Below are positions 10,139 to 21,089 of a DNA stretch of 64,000 bases, piece after piece. Numbering within the stretch: position 1 is the first letter of the stretch; every line of letters begins with the position of its first letter. Under the pieces are notes generated by a model. It worked only from the letters and a program-made list of their open reading frames with translations, was not told the origin of the DNA and searched no databases. The position numbers and the translations under genes were made by a program. Source of the stretch: Mycoemilia scoparia (taxonomy: Eukaryota; Kickxellomycota; Kickxellomycetes; Kickxellales; Kickxellaceae); the NCBI GenBank assembly GCA_027575805.1, contig JANBPU010000051.1, positions 28,429 to 92,428 of the forward strand. The letters are read 5' to 3'.

Positions 10139-12405
10139 ATGTCAGAAAATGGTTCAAAAGCAAAATCCCATGGTATTGATGGTGATTCGGCCAGTAGCAG
10201 ACCTCAGGGAGATCCACATACCACCAGTCCAGCAAGAGTTATTGGTGAGCCATCTAAGATTAAAGACACCAGCAAGCGACGACGGAGCAATTTTCCTGAA
10301 GGTAGGAATCTCTCTGAAACTGGATGAAGATTCCAGTCCTTTGAATGACTCATAATTCCTTATAGCAATAATATATATGCATACATTTATTTATGATATA
10401 GAGATAAATGATGCTAGATGGAAAAGCAGAGACAGACACTTCTTTATATTAAGTAGTGCAGGAAAACCCATTTATAGCCGGTAAGTACCTGCTGATATGC
10501 CCGTGTGCACACACTTAGATATTAATACCGATTTTCTCTTGAATTGTGGCAACAGATACGGTGACGAAGTTAAGCTGTCTTCATTGATGGCTTCTATGCA
10601 AGGAATAATATCGCTATTTGCAGACGTCGAAGATAGTATAAGGTAAATGTTATTTGATATGCAACTCTAAACACAAAGCTCATCTCAATAACCCAATAAA
10701 TGAATTTATGTAGATCAACAAGTTTCGGCGACCACAAGATCGTATTTCTTCTCAAAGACAATCTGTACTTTATTGCTGCTTCAAGAGTCGACAATTCTGA
10801 GATAGTGGTAAATGTTCCTATCCTTATAAATACGCGAAGCAGATAAAACTTTATAGGATGAAGGATAGAAAAGAAATGTATTGACCGGATTATATTGAAA
10901 ATAGATTCGTGAGCAACTGAACTATATGTATTATCAGATTGTAAGCATTATCAATAATACCAACCTTCGGGCAATATTTGGTGAAAGACCTAATGCTGAT
11001 CTCCGACGATATCTCGAAGGTATGTATAAACAAAGCTTTGACATCTGTGAAGTTTTTTTGTTTAACCTTTTCTTGTTTTGTAAATTAGGATCCGAGCACG
11101 TTCTGGACCATCTGGTCGACTGCTTAGACACTGATCTGTGCTTCAGCCTGGGCTCTCTTGATGTTATGAATGTCAAGTACAGCCTCAGAGAGCACATCGG
11201 AAAGACGTTGCTTGAGAAAAGGCCAAAGGTTTGTTATCAAGGTAGCTTGTTTTGTATAAATCATTGGCTTTGATCCAATGACTAATTGTCAAATCTACCA
11301 TATTTGCTGTGTTATTACAGGGATTACTATACGCAATTGTGGCTTCAGGAATGAAACTCATAACCATTTTGAGACCTCGGAAACATAGTTTACACCCAAT
11401 TGGTAATGCGGATACATCATGCCAAGCAGTGCTTTCATCTGTATGATAGAATGTCGCTTTTTCATGAAATTAACAGGAAGCCTTTATAAATGGTCGTGTT
11501 ATAGATCTCCACTTGATATTTAGCATGGTTAATTCATCTCGGACATTCAATGCTCCAGAAACATGTGTGCCTATATGCCTGCCTCGATTTAACGATAAAA
11601 GGTTCCTAAATGTCTATGTTAGCTTCATTGTACCAAAAGTTGCACTAATCCTTGTATATCCAGCGAGAGATTCGTTCCAGATAATGTCAGAGTACAGAAA
11701 TAACGTGACTGAGGTAATAATCTATAACAACTTGTAAATTTTGTTTTGATGTGTCGTCATTTGTATAACTTCTCTTAACAATATTTTTGTCATTTAAAGC
11801 GGCTCAAGACCGATGGGTCTATGCAAAGACTTTCCGATCTGGCTAGTATACCACCACTCAGTCCAGATCAGATGGAAATCCCTGGACTGCTACAATTTTA
11901 TTACAAGTCTAAAGAGCACGTACAACACATCCGAACTGACTTTTCAGCATCTGTTAGCGAGGAATCCCAAGAAAGGCAAGCATATACATATTTCTTGCCA
12001 TTAAGCTTGTTTATGAGACTCCATGTGAAACCTTATTTAATGCTGTTTGGAATCCACGTAGAATTACAAGGTGTTACAGAAACATCCGTGTAATGATGTT
12101 AAGCACTGCACTTGAGCCCCACAAGATCTGCCATCAGGTCAACGAAGAGGAAGTCATATTAGGTTGGGTATGTAAAGTCTTTATATTAGTAATAAAAAGC
12201 GAGCTGCATTATACATCATTTGGCTTATCTAGATACAATCCTTTCTTCTTTGTAATTATATTAGAACACGTCTGCCTTCGAACTCTATGCTGCATTTTCG
12301 CCTAATACCGACACTAAGTCAATAACAAATGGTGCCAACTCAATAATTCAATGGATTCGCAGGGAACGGGATCAACTATTTGTAATCCACTCTCCATCAT
12401 TTTAA
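10139..12405 (+). CDS. MON1: Vacuolar fusion protein Mon1 (Mon1-Ccz1 Rab7 GEF subunit)
   Basis: With Ccz1 it activates Rab7/Ypt7 on late endosomes, vacuoles and autophagosomes. Eleven exons: 10139-10301, 10402-10480, 10556-10642, 10714-10807, 10905-11019, 11089-11228, 11321-11402, 11505-11713, 11800-11952, 12006-12167 and 12265-12405, giving 474 aa. The basic N-terminus leads into the first longin strand RDRHFFILSSAGKPIYSRYG. Then come GDHKIVFLLKDNLYFIAAS, AIFGERPNADLRRYLEG, LHLIFSMVNSSRTF, VPICLPRFNDKRFLNVYVSF, IPGLLQFYYKSK and NEEEVILGW. The last exon ends DQLFVIHSPSF, the typical Mon1 terminus. All joins keep phase. Intron 9 (11953-12005, 53 nt) uses an unusual GTTAGC donor and is the least certain. 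Identity is very secure. Confidence 0.92.
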
Positions 12406-12843
12406 TATGGTCTCTATCTTACTATTCATAATTTTGGTAGCCACCAATGTAAAGTTACATCAAATTCACTAAAAAAGAAGCTTAACCAAGTTGAGCTTTT
12501 TTGTCTGTGCCTAACGTGTTTGATAAAACGCTCATGTGGATATATTAAATTAGTTAAAGCATGCACAAAGCTGCCATCCAAAAAACAATTATAGTTTTTT
12601 GCTATGCATCATCGCCACTACTGACTTGGATTATCAAAAGGCCCACATTGCCTCTAAAGGGCTACTGATTGGGCCTTGTGTCATCTATGTGGCCTCATCG
12701 GTGGAAGAAGTCCCACAAGAAGGGAAGCATGCGTTTGCTCCAAAAACTTTGATTGATTTCTTGACTCAAGTTTTTCCACATTTCAGCTTTCAATAATAAT
12801 ATTAGTATCTTTCTCCTATTACATTTGTGCCTCGAATTTTAAA
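12406..12843. other. Intergenic MON1 / CDK
   Basis: It contains a 65-codon plus-strand frame (12599-12796) with no family resemblance, possibly a relic. Otherwise AT-rich DNA upstream of the CDK start. Confidence 0.45.
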
Positions 12844-14356
12844 ATGGAGAAATACCAGGTAAATGCTCAGGAATTTAAAATTATGCGCACCTGGTCACAA
12901 CCTATGGCTGATTAATATATATACACACACGCATGTGTACGCTGATTACAGGAGTCAAGATATATTGAAATTAACTTGCATGTTGTTTGTTGCTTGCTGA
13001 TAGAAAATAGAGAAATTGGGCGAAGGTAAGCGAGAGAGCAAGAAAAGAACAACCCTTATGTCGCCACCACCACCATAAATAAACATATGGATCATATTTT
13101 TTGAAGTGTATCTTTTGGTGGCCACCATTTATTAGCAAATTGCCGCCCTTCAAAAATAACTACCCATATGGCTACTATTTCTTGACAACACCAGCTAATT
13201 TTGAATTTAATATGACAGGCACGTATGGAATTGTGTACAAAGCACAGGTCAGAGAAACGAAAGAGTTTGTTGCCTTGAAGCGTATCAGACTTGATAATGA
13301 AGAGGAAGGCGTCCCTTGTACTGCAATTCGTGAAATCTCTTTACTAAAGGAGTTAAAGCACCCAAATATCCTTGGTCTATATGATGTACTCCATACAGAG
13401 AAAAAGCTGACGCTAGTTTTTGAATACCTGGACTCTGACTTGAAAAAGTTCCTAGATGCCTATGGAGGACAGCTGGAATCCATTACAATAAAGGTAAGAA
13501 CTATAAAATATATGGGGTTGCTTGAAATAAAGCTTATTTTATTTTATGCTAGTAGCAGACGGAACGCCTGGAGCAGCTAAAAGAAGGCACAAATGCTTTA
13601 ATACTCTTTGATGGATCTTTTTATTAGAAACTCATGTACCAGCTTCTATGCGGTGTTGATTTTTGTCACCAGAATCGAGTTTTGCATCGTGATATTAAGC
13701 CACAAAACCTTCTAATCAACAAGAAAGGAGAGCTGAAGATAGGAGATTTTGGATTAGCCAGAGCCTTTGGCATTCCAGTTCGATCTTATTCGCATGAGGT
13801 TGTAACGCTCTGGTATCGCCCTCCAGATGTCTTGCTTGGATCAAGCCAGTACGATACATCTGTTGACATATGGTCTGTTGGATGCGTATTTGCTGAAACT
13901 GCCACCGGCCAACCACTCTTCCCGGGCTCTTCTGTAACAAACCAGCTCCAGTGGATATTTGGCAAGATGGGATCTCCAATTGATGAGGGTATTCCTGATA
14001 CTCCTAATGGCGTACCTGTAAGCAAAGAAGGCTTTGAAATACCGACAACCACCTACTACCGCTACTGGCCTGGCTTTACTAAGCAATTCGAATGCCCGCC
14101 CAAGATGACAAACTATCCAGGAGAAGGACTGGACCGATTCTTGCCAAAGATTGATCTTGACGGAGTTGATCTGCTCCAGAAAATGCTAATATGTGATCCG
14201 AAGCGTCGTATATCAGCCTCACAAGCACTTAAGCGTAAGTTTTATCACTATTGCAACAAAATCTTTAGATCTTCAGAGATAAGCCTGCTAATGCCATTTA
14301 AATGTCCGTAAATTTGTATAGATCCGTACTTTAGCGACGATGGCCTAGGATGCTGA
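12844..14356 (+). CDS. Cyclin-dependent kinase of the Pho85/Cdk5 group
   Basis: A Ser/Thr kinase that with Pcl-type cyclins would regulate phosphate/nutrient response and morphogenesis. Five exons: 12844-12858 (MEKYQ), 13004-13025 (KIEKLGEG), 13219-13493, 13628-14234 and 14322-14356, giving 317 aa. Motifs are the glycine loop [11 protein letters not shown], the cyclin-binding helix [19 protein letters not shown] (catalytic loop), [18 protein letters not shown] (activation loop) and [10 protein letters not shown]. The terminal [14 protein letters not shown] is built across the last intron. RAFGIPVR and WYRPPDVL are hallmarks of Cdk5/Pho85 rather than Cdk1. Intron 2 (13026-13218) contains MITE copy B. 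Two tiny 5' exons are supported by exact restoration of the family N-terminus. Very secure. Confidence 0.94.
13087..13166. mobile_element. MITE family 1, copy B (80 bp), inside CDK intron 2
   Basis: The left end is TGGATCATATTTTTTGAAG. The right end, reverse complemented, is TGGGTAGTTATTTTTGAAGG. TA flanks both sides (13085-13086, 13167-13168). The element lies wholly within the 193-nt second intron of the CDK gene. It is the shortest copy seen. Confidence 0.82.
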
Positions 14357-14631
14357 GAACAAAGGTTTGGCAAAAGTCATACGAATCTGATTTGATACTA
14401 CACACTATCCACATACTATCAAAAGCATTTAATTTTTGGTTCTATTTTTAAATTCTAAATAATGTATATTTATTACTTGGATACTATATGATATTTGTTA
14501 TTTGCATTATTGCTATTATCTCAAGGAATGACCTATATAGAACATCCAATATTGATATGTTTCCGCGAAACTAGAATAAATTGCAATGATACTGATCTTC
14601 GGGCACTTATAACCATAACGTAACATTGTCG

Positions 14632-15765
14632 CTATTGAAAGGTGCCCCTGACCACCATGTCCTTCCCATAGACCGCCCATGTTGGATTATCTAGTCTGGC
14701 AATGACATCTGTTTGTCCGCTTTCGAGATGCAGACTTTTGCCACAGTCACCAACCCATACAGGTGAAATTGTTACTACGCACTCGTCTACGAGTCTTTTG
14801 GACCCCTGCTTAGAGCCCTCCAATGTCTGCAAAAAGGACGATATAACACTAGTTCCTCCTTCCACCATCAGCCTTTTGATGTTGTGCTGGTGCAATGTTT
14901 GCAAAATATGCTCCAGACTTGGTCTCCCAGTAGTGGGCGAAATATGTCCCTTCGAGATTTCTATCACCTTTGCACCCATTCTTTCTAGTGCCTACATTTA
15001 GATATCCAGTAGTCAAATTTAACCTAACATATTCAGTAGTTTGGGAATATTGCTATACATATCAGATATGGCTGGCTTGAATGTGATACTTGCCTGTCTC
15101 TTTGCCATATCATACTGGCCCTGAAGTGCAATCAACCAGGGAAGTTTCGGCGAAGGGATACCTTCACCATACTTCGGAATCTCCGGGTTTAACAGCCTTC
15201 TATCAAGAGGGATGCGTAATTTCGAATCTAAAACAATAGGCTGAGGGTTCTCGTAAGAAGGCAGCTGGTGGGCCTTCTCACAAACTTTTAGACGAGCTAC
15301 ATGTGAGATGTTTTAGAGTGGCGTTGTTCAGTATTATCTTGTACAACACACATGCATGAGATTAACAACTTTATGACCACCCGCTGGAACAAACAAGTTT
15401 GGACCAAAAAACATACCAGTTAGCCGTGGGTTGTCATTAATAACAGTGTTGATTCCAACAAGAATCCCATCATGGTTGCTTCTAAGCCTTAGAGTGTAGA
15501 AGAATAGAAAACGATGAGTGATCGGCATGTTTGTGGTAGCTAAAGTTTGTTTCTCCAGCAATGATCGTTGTTTCATTGTCATTTAGCCGAGAGCCAGCAC
15601 TAGCATTATTACTTACCTATGTGTCATTCCATAAGATTCACTTCCGCTCAACAGAAGCTGATATCCTTCAACACCAAGTTTGCCATCCAGACTCTGTGCA
15701 TAAGTGAGAGTAACATATGGTCTGGCAAGGCTGTCTTCCTGGGCATTTTGAGCATTGTCGCACAT
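14632..15765 (-). CDS. RIB7: 2,5-diamino-6-ribosylamino-pyrimidinone 5'-phosphate reductase
   Basis: The NADPH-dependent second step of the fungal riboflavin pathway. Four minus-strand exons: 15765-15617, 15487-15417, 15296-15094 and 14991-14632, 260 aa (yeast Rib7 is 244). Motifs in order are RPYVTLTYAQSLDGKL, the substrate/NADPH region SGSESYGMTHRLRSNHDGIL, VGINTVINDNPRLT and the helix MVEGGTSVISSFL. DECVVTISPVWVG follows near the end. The start ATG at 15765 lies just upstream of the conserved ARPYVTL block. Intron 3 (15093-14992) has a GC donor, GCAAGT, instead of GT; using it restores YDMAKRQALERMGAKV in phase. The intron acceptors are TAAG, GTAG and GTAG. Very secure. Confidence 0.93.
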
Positions 15766-16744
15766 CTTTGATTATCTACTAGATGATATCTTTCCACCAA
15801 AGTATGTTCCAGCTTGAAAGAGTGTATGCAAATCCTAGAACCATGTTGATACATCCCAACAATGCTTTGAATAGGCATTTGTTATGGGTATCTGCTTTTC
15901 AAAAACAGCTAGAATGCAGCCTTTGCTGACAATCTGACAAAGCGGGCTTTGAGTAACATGCATAAGGCTAGAAGTCACAAAGTATTGAACAAAAAAGCGT
16001 TTACTATATATATGCTGTATTTTATCCAGAGTGTTGTTAAGCAGCAGTATTGGCTGCTGGACAACTATGTTTGTAGTTGAGCTACAAATGAACTGAACCA
16101 AGAGCCATTGAAAATTCAAACTTGCTCTTATATTTATTCAAAATATGGGTAGTTATTTTTGGTGGGTGACCATCTACTAACAAATGAGTGATCACAGTCT
16201 ATTAGCAAATGACCACACTTCAAATATAGCCACCCATATCCAGTATTTACCAATGCTCCGGAGTAATTATATGGCAAGTTCTCTACCAAAAGGGAACAGA
16301 ACAGACAGGTACCTTCACACATTCCCTGAAAATAAGCCCATACCCCATATTTTTTAGCTGGTGTCTCAGTGATGATTGGCTGGTATCCAAGGAAATATCC
16401 TAGTACCACCCTTTTAGAGGCGACTACTCTGCCATATATAAGCCAACCTGCATCCCAAGTAAGATGGAGATGTTTTATTGTTGAGGGTCAAATATCATGT
16501 TACAAGAAAGCTACGCAAAATGATATTAAAAAGTACTTGAAATAAGAAATACGAAGAGACTTTTGGCCAAAATATTTGGGAGAAAAAAGAGGAAGATATG
16601 TATGAAAGAAAAATGTATGGGTGCTGAAGTAAATAATAATAGTAATATGCAAAAGAAAAGCATTGTAAGTGGTAGTAGTATAGTTTCAGACTTGTATAAT
16701 GGGGTTGTTGTTTGGTGTCGACAAAGCGTTGTATGGGGCTACTA
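15766..16744. repeat. Repeat-rich intergenic stretch: repeat 3, MITE C, repeat 2
   Basis: About 16005-16140 matches 25004-25130 in the same orientation: shared words TTATCCAGAGT-like, TTAAGCAGCAGT and AACTTGCTCTTATATTT. MITE copy C follows directly at 16146-16236. Then 16271-16433 matches 59903-60054 (GGCAAGTTCTCTACCAAAAG and TTTTTAGCTGG.GT.TCAGTGATGATTGG). Part of it also matches 24905-25000. No gene is seen. Confidence 0.7.
16146..16236. mobile_element. MITE family 1, copy C (91 bp)
   Basis: The left end is TGGGTAGTTATTTTTGGTGG. The right end, reverse complemented, is TGGGTGGCTATATTTGAAG. TA flanks both ends (16144-16145, 16237-16238). It sits between two older dispersed repeats. Confidence 0.78.
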
Positions 16745-19217
16745 TTATGTTACAGTCGAAGATGTCGCAGTTGGAATAGCAGATGCTTGAGGTCCAACTG
16801 TATTTTTTGTGTCCTCCATGACGTTTGTGGTTAGAAATGCAGACTCCAATACTTCTAGATCTGTTTGTAGAACCTTTCCTATATCAGAAGACTCTGCCAT
16901 TTCAGAGACTTTTATATTCACATACTTTTCGAGCTGAATTGCTTGGTTTCCCTGCTCATAGTTGGCAATAATCAACACATCACAGTCCCGAGAATCGGCA
17001 GAAGGATAACCAACTATGGCATTGTTTTCCCATTTGAGCCAGGCCGGAAGCCACGGCGAGCTGAATGTCGCGTTCGGCGTCTGAACCTGGGGATCCCAGA
17101 CTGTAGGCGACCACTTAAATTTGGATCCAACAAAAGCAATTGGTGGTGGAATCCCAACTATCTTGCACGTAAATTCTTTAAATTCCCAGTTTCCATCTGA
17201 CAGCTTCTTGGCTTCGACATTCCACACTCGCTGCCCCTTGCTTTTTGCCTTTCCACCGTTCTCATTGAAGCGACTTATGTACTTGTGCTGATGAAGGTAC
17301 TGGCGGAAATCACGACTGTTCAGTAACTCCTCTGTTAAGCCAGCCTTAGATATTATCCAATCACGGAAAGCATTGATAAATGGCTGAATACGGAACCTGA
17401 AGGGACGGAAGCTATTTGTTTCGGTGAATTTTTGCAGCTTTTTTGCCATTTGTGTCTGATGGATCTTTTCTCCCTTTGGATCTGTTGCGGTTAAATTGGA
17501 ACAAACGCTCTGCAAAAATTCTGGAAACAGCTCGTCAAGCCGGAAAACAAGCTTGGAATCAATTTTAGAGTTTGCACCAGCACCTGATTTGGCTGTACCT
17601 GTCCCATTTGTCGGGTTCGGCCTGATCTTTGCATTTTGTCTACTCCCAGAAGCCTTAGCGACTAGGTTGGATCCATTCATTGAGATCACGGTCTTTGCAC
17701 CGATCTTCCTCTCCGTATTGGGAACAGGGGCCGTTGAATTTTCCAGCATATAGTTGTGAGTGTAGGTTTCTAGAGCCTCAGTGGGGTTGACTGGGTTGGA
17801 CGCGCTATGTTGCATGTCATGTAGGGGGAACGAGAATTTGAAGGAATCGATATCAACTGGAAGGTGTAAATCTGGGTCGTTCAGGGAGTCAACAAGAGAC
17901 GAAGCCAAGTCCAGCTCAGCCAAGGTGCTGTGGCTAATGCCGTTGGTCGATGTTACACTTGGACGGGGCCCAAGGGACTGTGCGCGTGAGGGCGAGGATC
18001 TGGTGGACATTATTTCACCAGGGTTCTTTTCCATGGCTCTGAATGGGTCATGTTCATTCAAATACGCGACAAAGCTGTTGAATGTCTGGTCCTGAGAATG
18101 ATGCATTATTCCTGTAGTGTTAAGAGTATCAGATGGCGCAACAAATCCGTTAGTACCGTGCGAAGACTGGCTAAGAGTAGACAGATACAGCAACGTGTCC
18201 TGGGGGTCTGAGTGCGGGATAAACCCGGAGGGTATGGCGTTGTTGTGAACATGGCTAGCAGAGAATGGACTGTGTGTTTGGTTGCTATGCTGATGGTGTT
18301 GATGGTGGTGGTGATGCTGCTGCTGCTGCTGCTGCTGATGCCTTTGGGGATGCCGCTGCTGGATATGTTGGAACTGGACAGCCTGGTGCTGAGAGTGGAA
18401 CTGGTGGCTATTGTGATGGTGAATCTGATGTTGCTGCTGTTGCTGATGTGCGTGAGCATTCAGATGTGGGGTGTTCTCTGGGGATAAAACAATGGCAGTG
18501 CTGGCTCTTCGCTTTATATCGTCTCTATTATCCTTGCTGGCCTCGTAGGACGAGGAAGGTCTCTGTAAATAGAATGAATGGTTGAGAAATTGTCAGCTAA
18601 TACACTGGTTAAAACTACTTAGTATTCTGTGTGGAATGCTTCGCTGGACATGACATAATACCTTGTTGCGTTGGCTTTGGGGACTGGTGGCGGCGCCCTT
18701 GATCATGGAGTTGTCCTACAAAAATGTCGAGCAAGAAGGATTATAATATCTGGTTGGTTAAGTATGCAGAGAGAAATCGTGAAACCTGCAGGGTTGTATA
18801 GCAATAAGCCAAATGCTTGCCATCGCAGAGATGCTCAGGCAATAGTTCACACGGGTTCTGCATATCATATATGACATTTAGTGATGAATGTGCCAATCTT
18901 TCTTAGCTGGACAGACTTACAAGCTGCTTGCGCTTTTTCTGAAACTCCTTTATCGTGGTAATGCCGCTGGAAGCCTCGTCAAGTAGCCTAAGTGCAATTT
19001 GGTCCTCTCCCTTCTCAAGCAGAAGCTTGCCATCCTGGAGCTTTGCGATGATGCTATAAGACAAAGCTCTGTTAGTTATCTTCTCAGACAGCCTTTTGAG
19101 CAAGCATTGGCATCAAATTGCAAATTTTCTCGCATATTTTGTGGTCAGCGACTAGATAAGCAGCTGTTTGTCTACATGGCTAGTGACTTACTTGTCGAAT
19201 AGTTCGCTCAGCTCCAT
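16745..19217 (-). CDS. Unrecognised Gln/His-rich protein, probable nuclear regulator
   Basis: I do not recognise the family. Four minus-strand exons: 19217-19192, 19053-18921, 18715-18662 and 18562-16745, all in phase, 676 aa. The N-terminal part (about residues 1-53) is helical: MELSELFDNIIAKLQDGKLL, then GITTIKEFQKKRKQL. Next is a Gln/His-rich tract (about 100-170) with runs of Q and H from CAG/CAC repeats near 18310-18350, then a Ser/Pro/Asn-rich linker. The C-terminal half looks folded: a block with FRLDELFPEFLQSVC, KKLQKFTETNSFRPFRFRI and RQYLHQHKYISRFNENGGK. It is followed by an Ig/He_PIG-like stretch, LPAWLKWENNAIVGYPS and QAIQLEKYVNIKVSE. The Q/H tract suggests transcriptional regulation, which is inference only. 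Its start lies 484 bp from divergently transcribed RTT109. Confidence 0.7.
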
Positions 19218-19700
19218 GCTGGGGGAGCAGAGAATCGGACGATGCATTGGGCGGGACTTTCAATGAGCGTTCCTCGAGAAAAATGAAGAAACAGCCGTCA
19301 GGAAGAAAAGCTCGAGTAGAGGCCTGCTGTATATGAGGTATTCTGTACCAGTATATTATAAAAAATTTAAATACAGGACAATAGAAAAAGAACAGGTGGG
19401 TTGAAAATAAAAACAGTTCTTTTGGAGACAAGGTCAGCTGAATTTTACTATTAATCATTAATGTGTTGAGGCTCTGTTGACTGACTCACCGTTTCGCCCT
19501 CCATCCTTTTTCTCTCTATATATTCCGGCTGGCCAGTCGTGGCATCACGATCATTTTCTTGAGCCAGTCCCAAAGAAACAGAAAAAATATCTTTCTTGAC
19601 CACTCCCTAGTTTTACTCTTTTTTCGTTATTCTCATATATTTCCCTTGTTGTATAGAAATTAGCAATACAAAAAACCACCAATACCGGCGCCCTTAATTA
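19218..19700. promoter_or_regulatory. Divergent promoter region, Q/H-rich gene / RTT109
   Basis: 483 bp between two divergent starts. The RTT109 side has a long C/T-rich stretch (about 19490-19640) and TATATATTCC near 19517, typical of fungal promoters/leaders. Confidence 0.45.
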
Positions 19701-21089
19701 ATGGCCATTCCTCAGCTCGATGCCCAGATTAGAGACATTCTAAAGCAACTCCCAGCCGCCAATGCCTTTGAAATTTATACGATTTCGACCACAGCCACAC
19801 CTATAGCCTCGCTAACGCCAAAACAGAGGCTACCAACCGTCCATGCGACGCGCACTACTGAGCTAAAGAGGCTCATTCTCTTGGTGCAAAAGAATCAGCG
19901 GAATATGCACCCCAGTGGCGGTGAAGGCGGCCAAGAAGAGCGACACCTAGTGTGTGGGCTCTCGGTACGGGAGTTTGTAACTGTAGTGGCATACCCAGCC
20001 CAAGCACGTCAGAGAACACAGAGCGGAGCTCCTGTCCCACACGCAGAAATCCACGCCAACGTGTACCTAGAAAAGATTGACAGCTCTGGACATCTATCAC
20101 TGTCCCAGACATCCGCAATAAGTCCCATGAGAGCGGCCATTACTGGGTACTTAGCATTTGTCACACAGCTGTACCATGACGTATTGAAGTCGCTGAGGGT
20201 TTATACTTTTGCTAGAGCCCAGCCCGAGTACTTATTTGCCATGTCCAGCAAGAACAGGAACAAGCATCAGCTCGATGATGCTCAGCTTGTTCGGTGGTGG
20301 AAAAAGTCCTTTGACATTGCTGGAACATACATTGCTTCGAGATATCCCCAAAAGCTCCCCTCACACATAAAAGCAAGCGCATTCCTGCCCGGCTCTGATC
20401 ATTCAGAAGCTGGATGGTTGAAGGAGACGTGTCCATTCCCACAAGCACTAAGGCCATCCTTTGGTTCGGCGCTCCAGGTCGGCGATCGCTGCCAATGGTC
20501 ATGGGGGCTAGGGTATCCTCCCGATGCCAAAGCTCATGACTGCATTCCACAATACCCGGATGACCCAATGACCAGGTTGCTGCAGAAGCCCGAAAGCGCA
20601 AAGTGGACCGTAGAAAATGCAATGGATATGGTTGCGATCAGCGAGGAATGTGGGGCTGGCAGAAGAACCGCATTCTTTGCTCTGGATATCCCGACATGCT
20701 CACCCCACTTTTTCGGATGTAGCAGCACCAGCACTCCGTCTACATCTGGCCCATCCTCCCCAAGACATGCTCTAAACATACCGCTCCTTTCTCATCGTGA
20801 ATTCGAGCAAGTTGAATTATCTTTATTTGATCACTCAATGGACTTTTCTCAATCACAGACATCTTTGCAATCCACAGCACGTTTTACAAAGTGGCTTGGT
20901 TCGAGATTCCCCAGCATCAAGCCCCTTGAGATGATCACATCAGGGAGTGCTGTTGTTATTGACAACGCCGCACAAGAAACATCGGGAGGAACCCAGAATG
21001 ACAGCCATTCCAGCAAGAGAAACACTGAGGCAGTGGTTAACACCCTCTCCACAAACATTGTACGAAAAAAACAGAAAGTAAAGCCATAA
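19701..21089 (+). CDS. RTT109: Histone H3-K56 acetyltransferase Rtt109
   Basis: Acetylates newly made H3 (K56, also K9/K27) with Asf1 or Vps75, ahead of CAF-1/Rtt106 deposition in S phase. A single exon of 462 aa (yeast 436). The p300/CBP-like core is seen in AEIHANVYLEKIDSSGHLS, YTFARAQPEYLFAMSSKN and DAQLVRWWKKSFD. WSWGLGYPPDAKAHDCIPQY and PDDPMTRLL follow, where the adjacent Asp pair matches the catalytic-site DD of yeast Rtt109. The last core segment is ISEECGAGRRTAFFAL. The C-terminal tail ends in a Lys-rich NIVRKKQKVKP, as in yeast where a basic tail helps Vps75 binding and nuclear import. The ATG at 19701 immediately follows the leader, and the first residues fit the family's MxxxL start. 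Secure. Confidence 0.9.
   Translation: MAIPQLDAQIRDILKQLPAANAFEIYTISTTATPIASLTPKQRLPTVHATRTTELKRLILLVQKNQRNMHPSGGEGGQEERHLVCGLSVREFVTVVAYPAQARQRTQSGAPVPHAEIHANVYLEKIDSSGHLSLSQTSAISPMRAAITGYLAFVTQLYHDVLKSLRVYTFARAQPEYLFAMSSKNRNKHQLDDAQLVRWWKKSFDIAGTYIASRYPQKLPSHIKASAFLPGSDHSEAGWLKETCPFPQALRPSFGSALQVGDRCQWSWGLGYPPDAKAHDCIPQYPDDPMTRLLQKPESAKWTVENAMDMVAISEECGAGRRTAFFALDIPTCSPHFFGCSSTSTPSTSGPSSPRHALNIPLLSHREFEQVELSLFDHSMDFSQSQTSLQSTARFTKWLGSRFPSIKPLEMITSGSAVVIDNAAQETSGGTQNDSHSSKRNTEAVVNTLSTNIVRKKQKVKP

Noticed and set aside
13101..13580. Apparent kinase start at 13101 with a novel N-terminus
   Set aside because: The first 38 or so residues translate the MITE and intron; tiny upstream exons restore [16 protein letters not shown] exactly.
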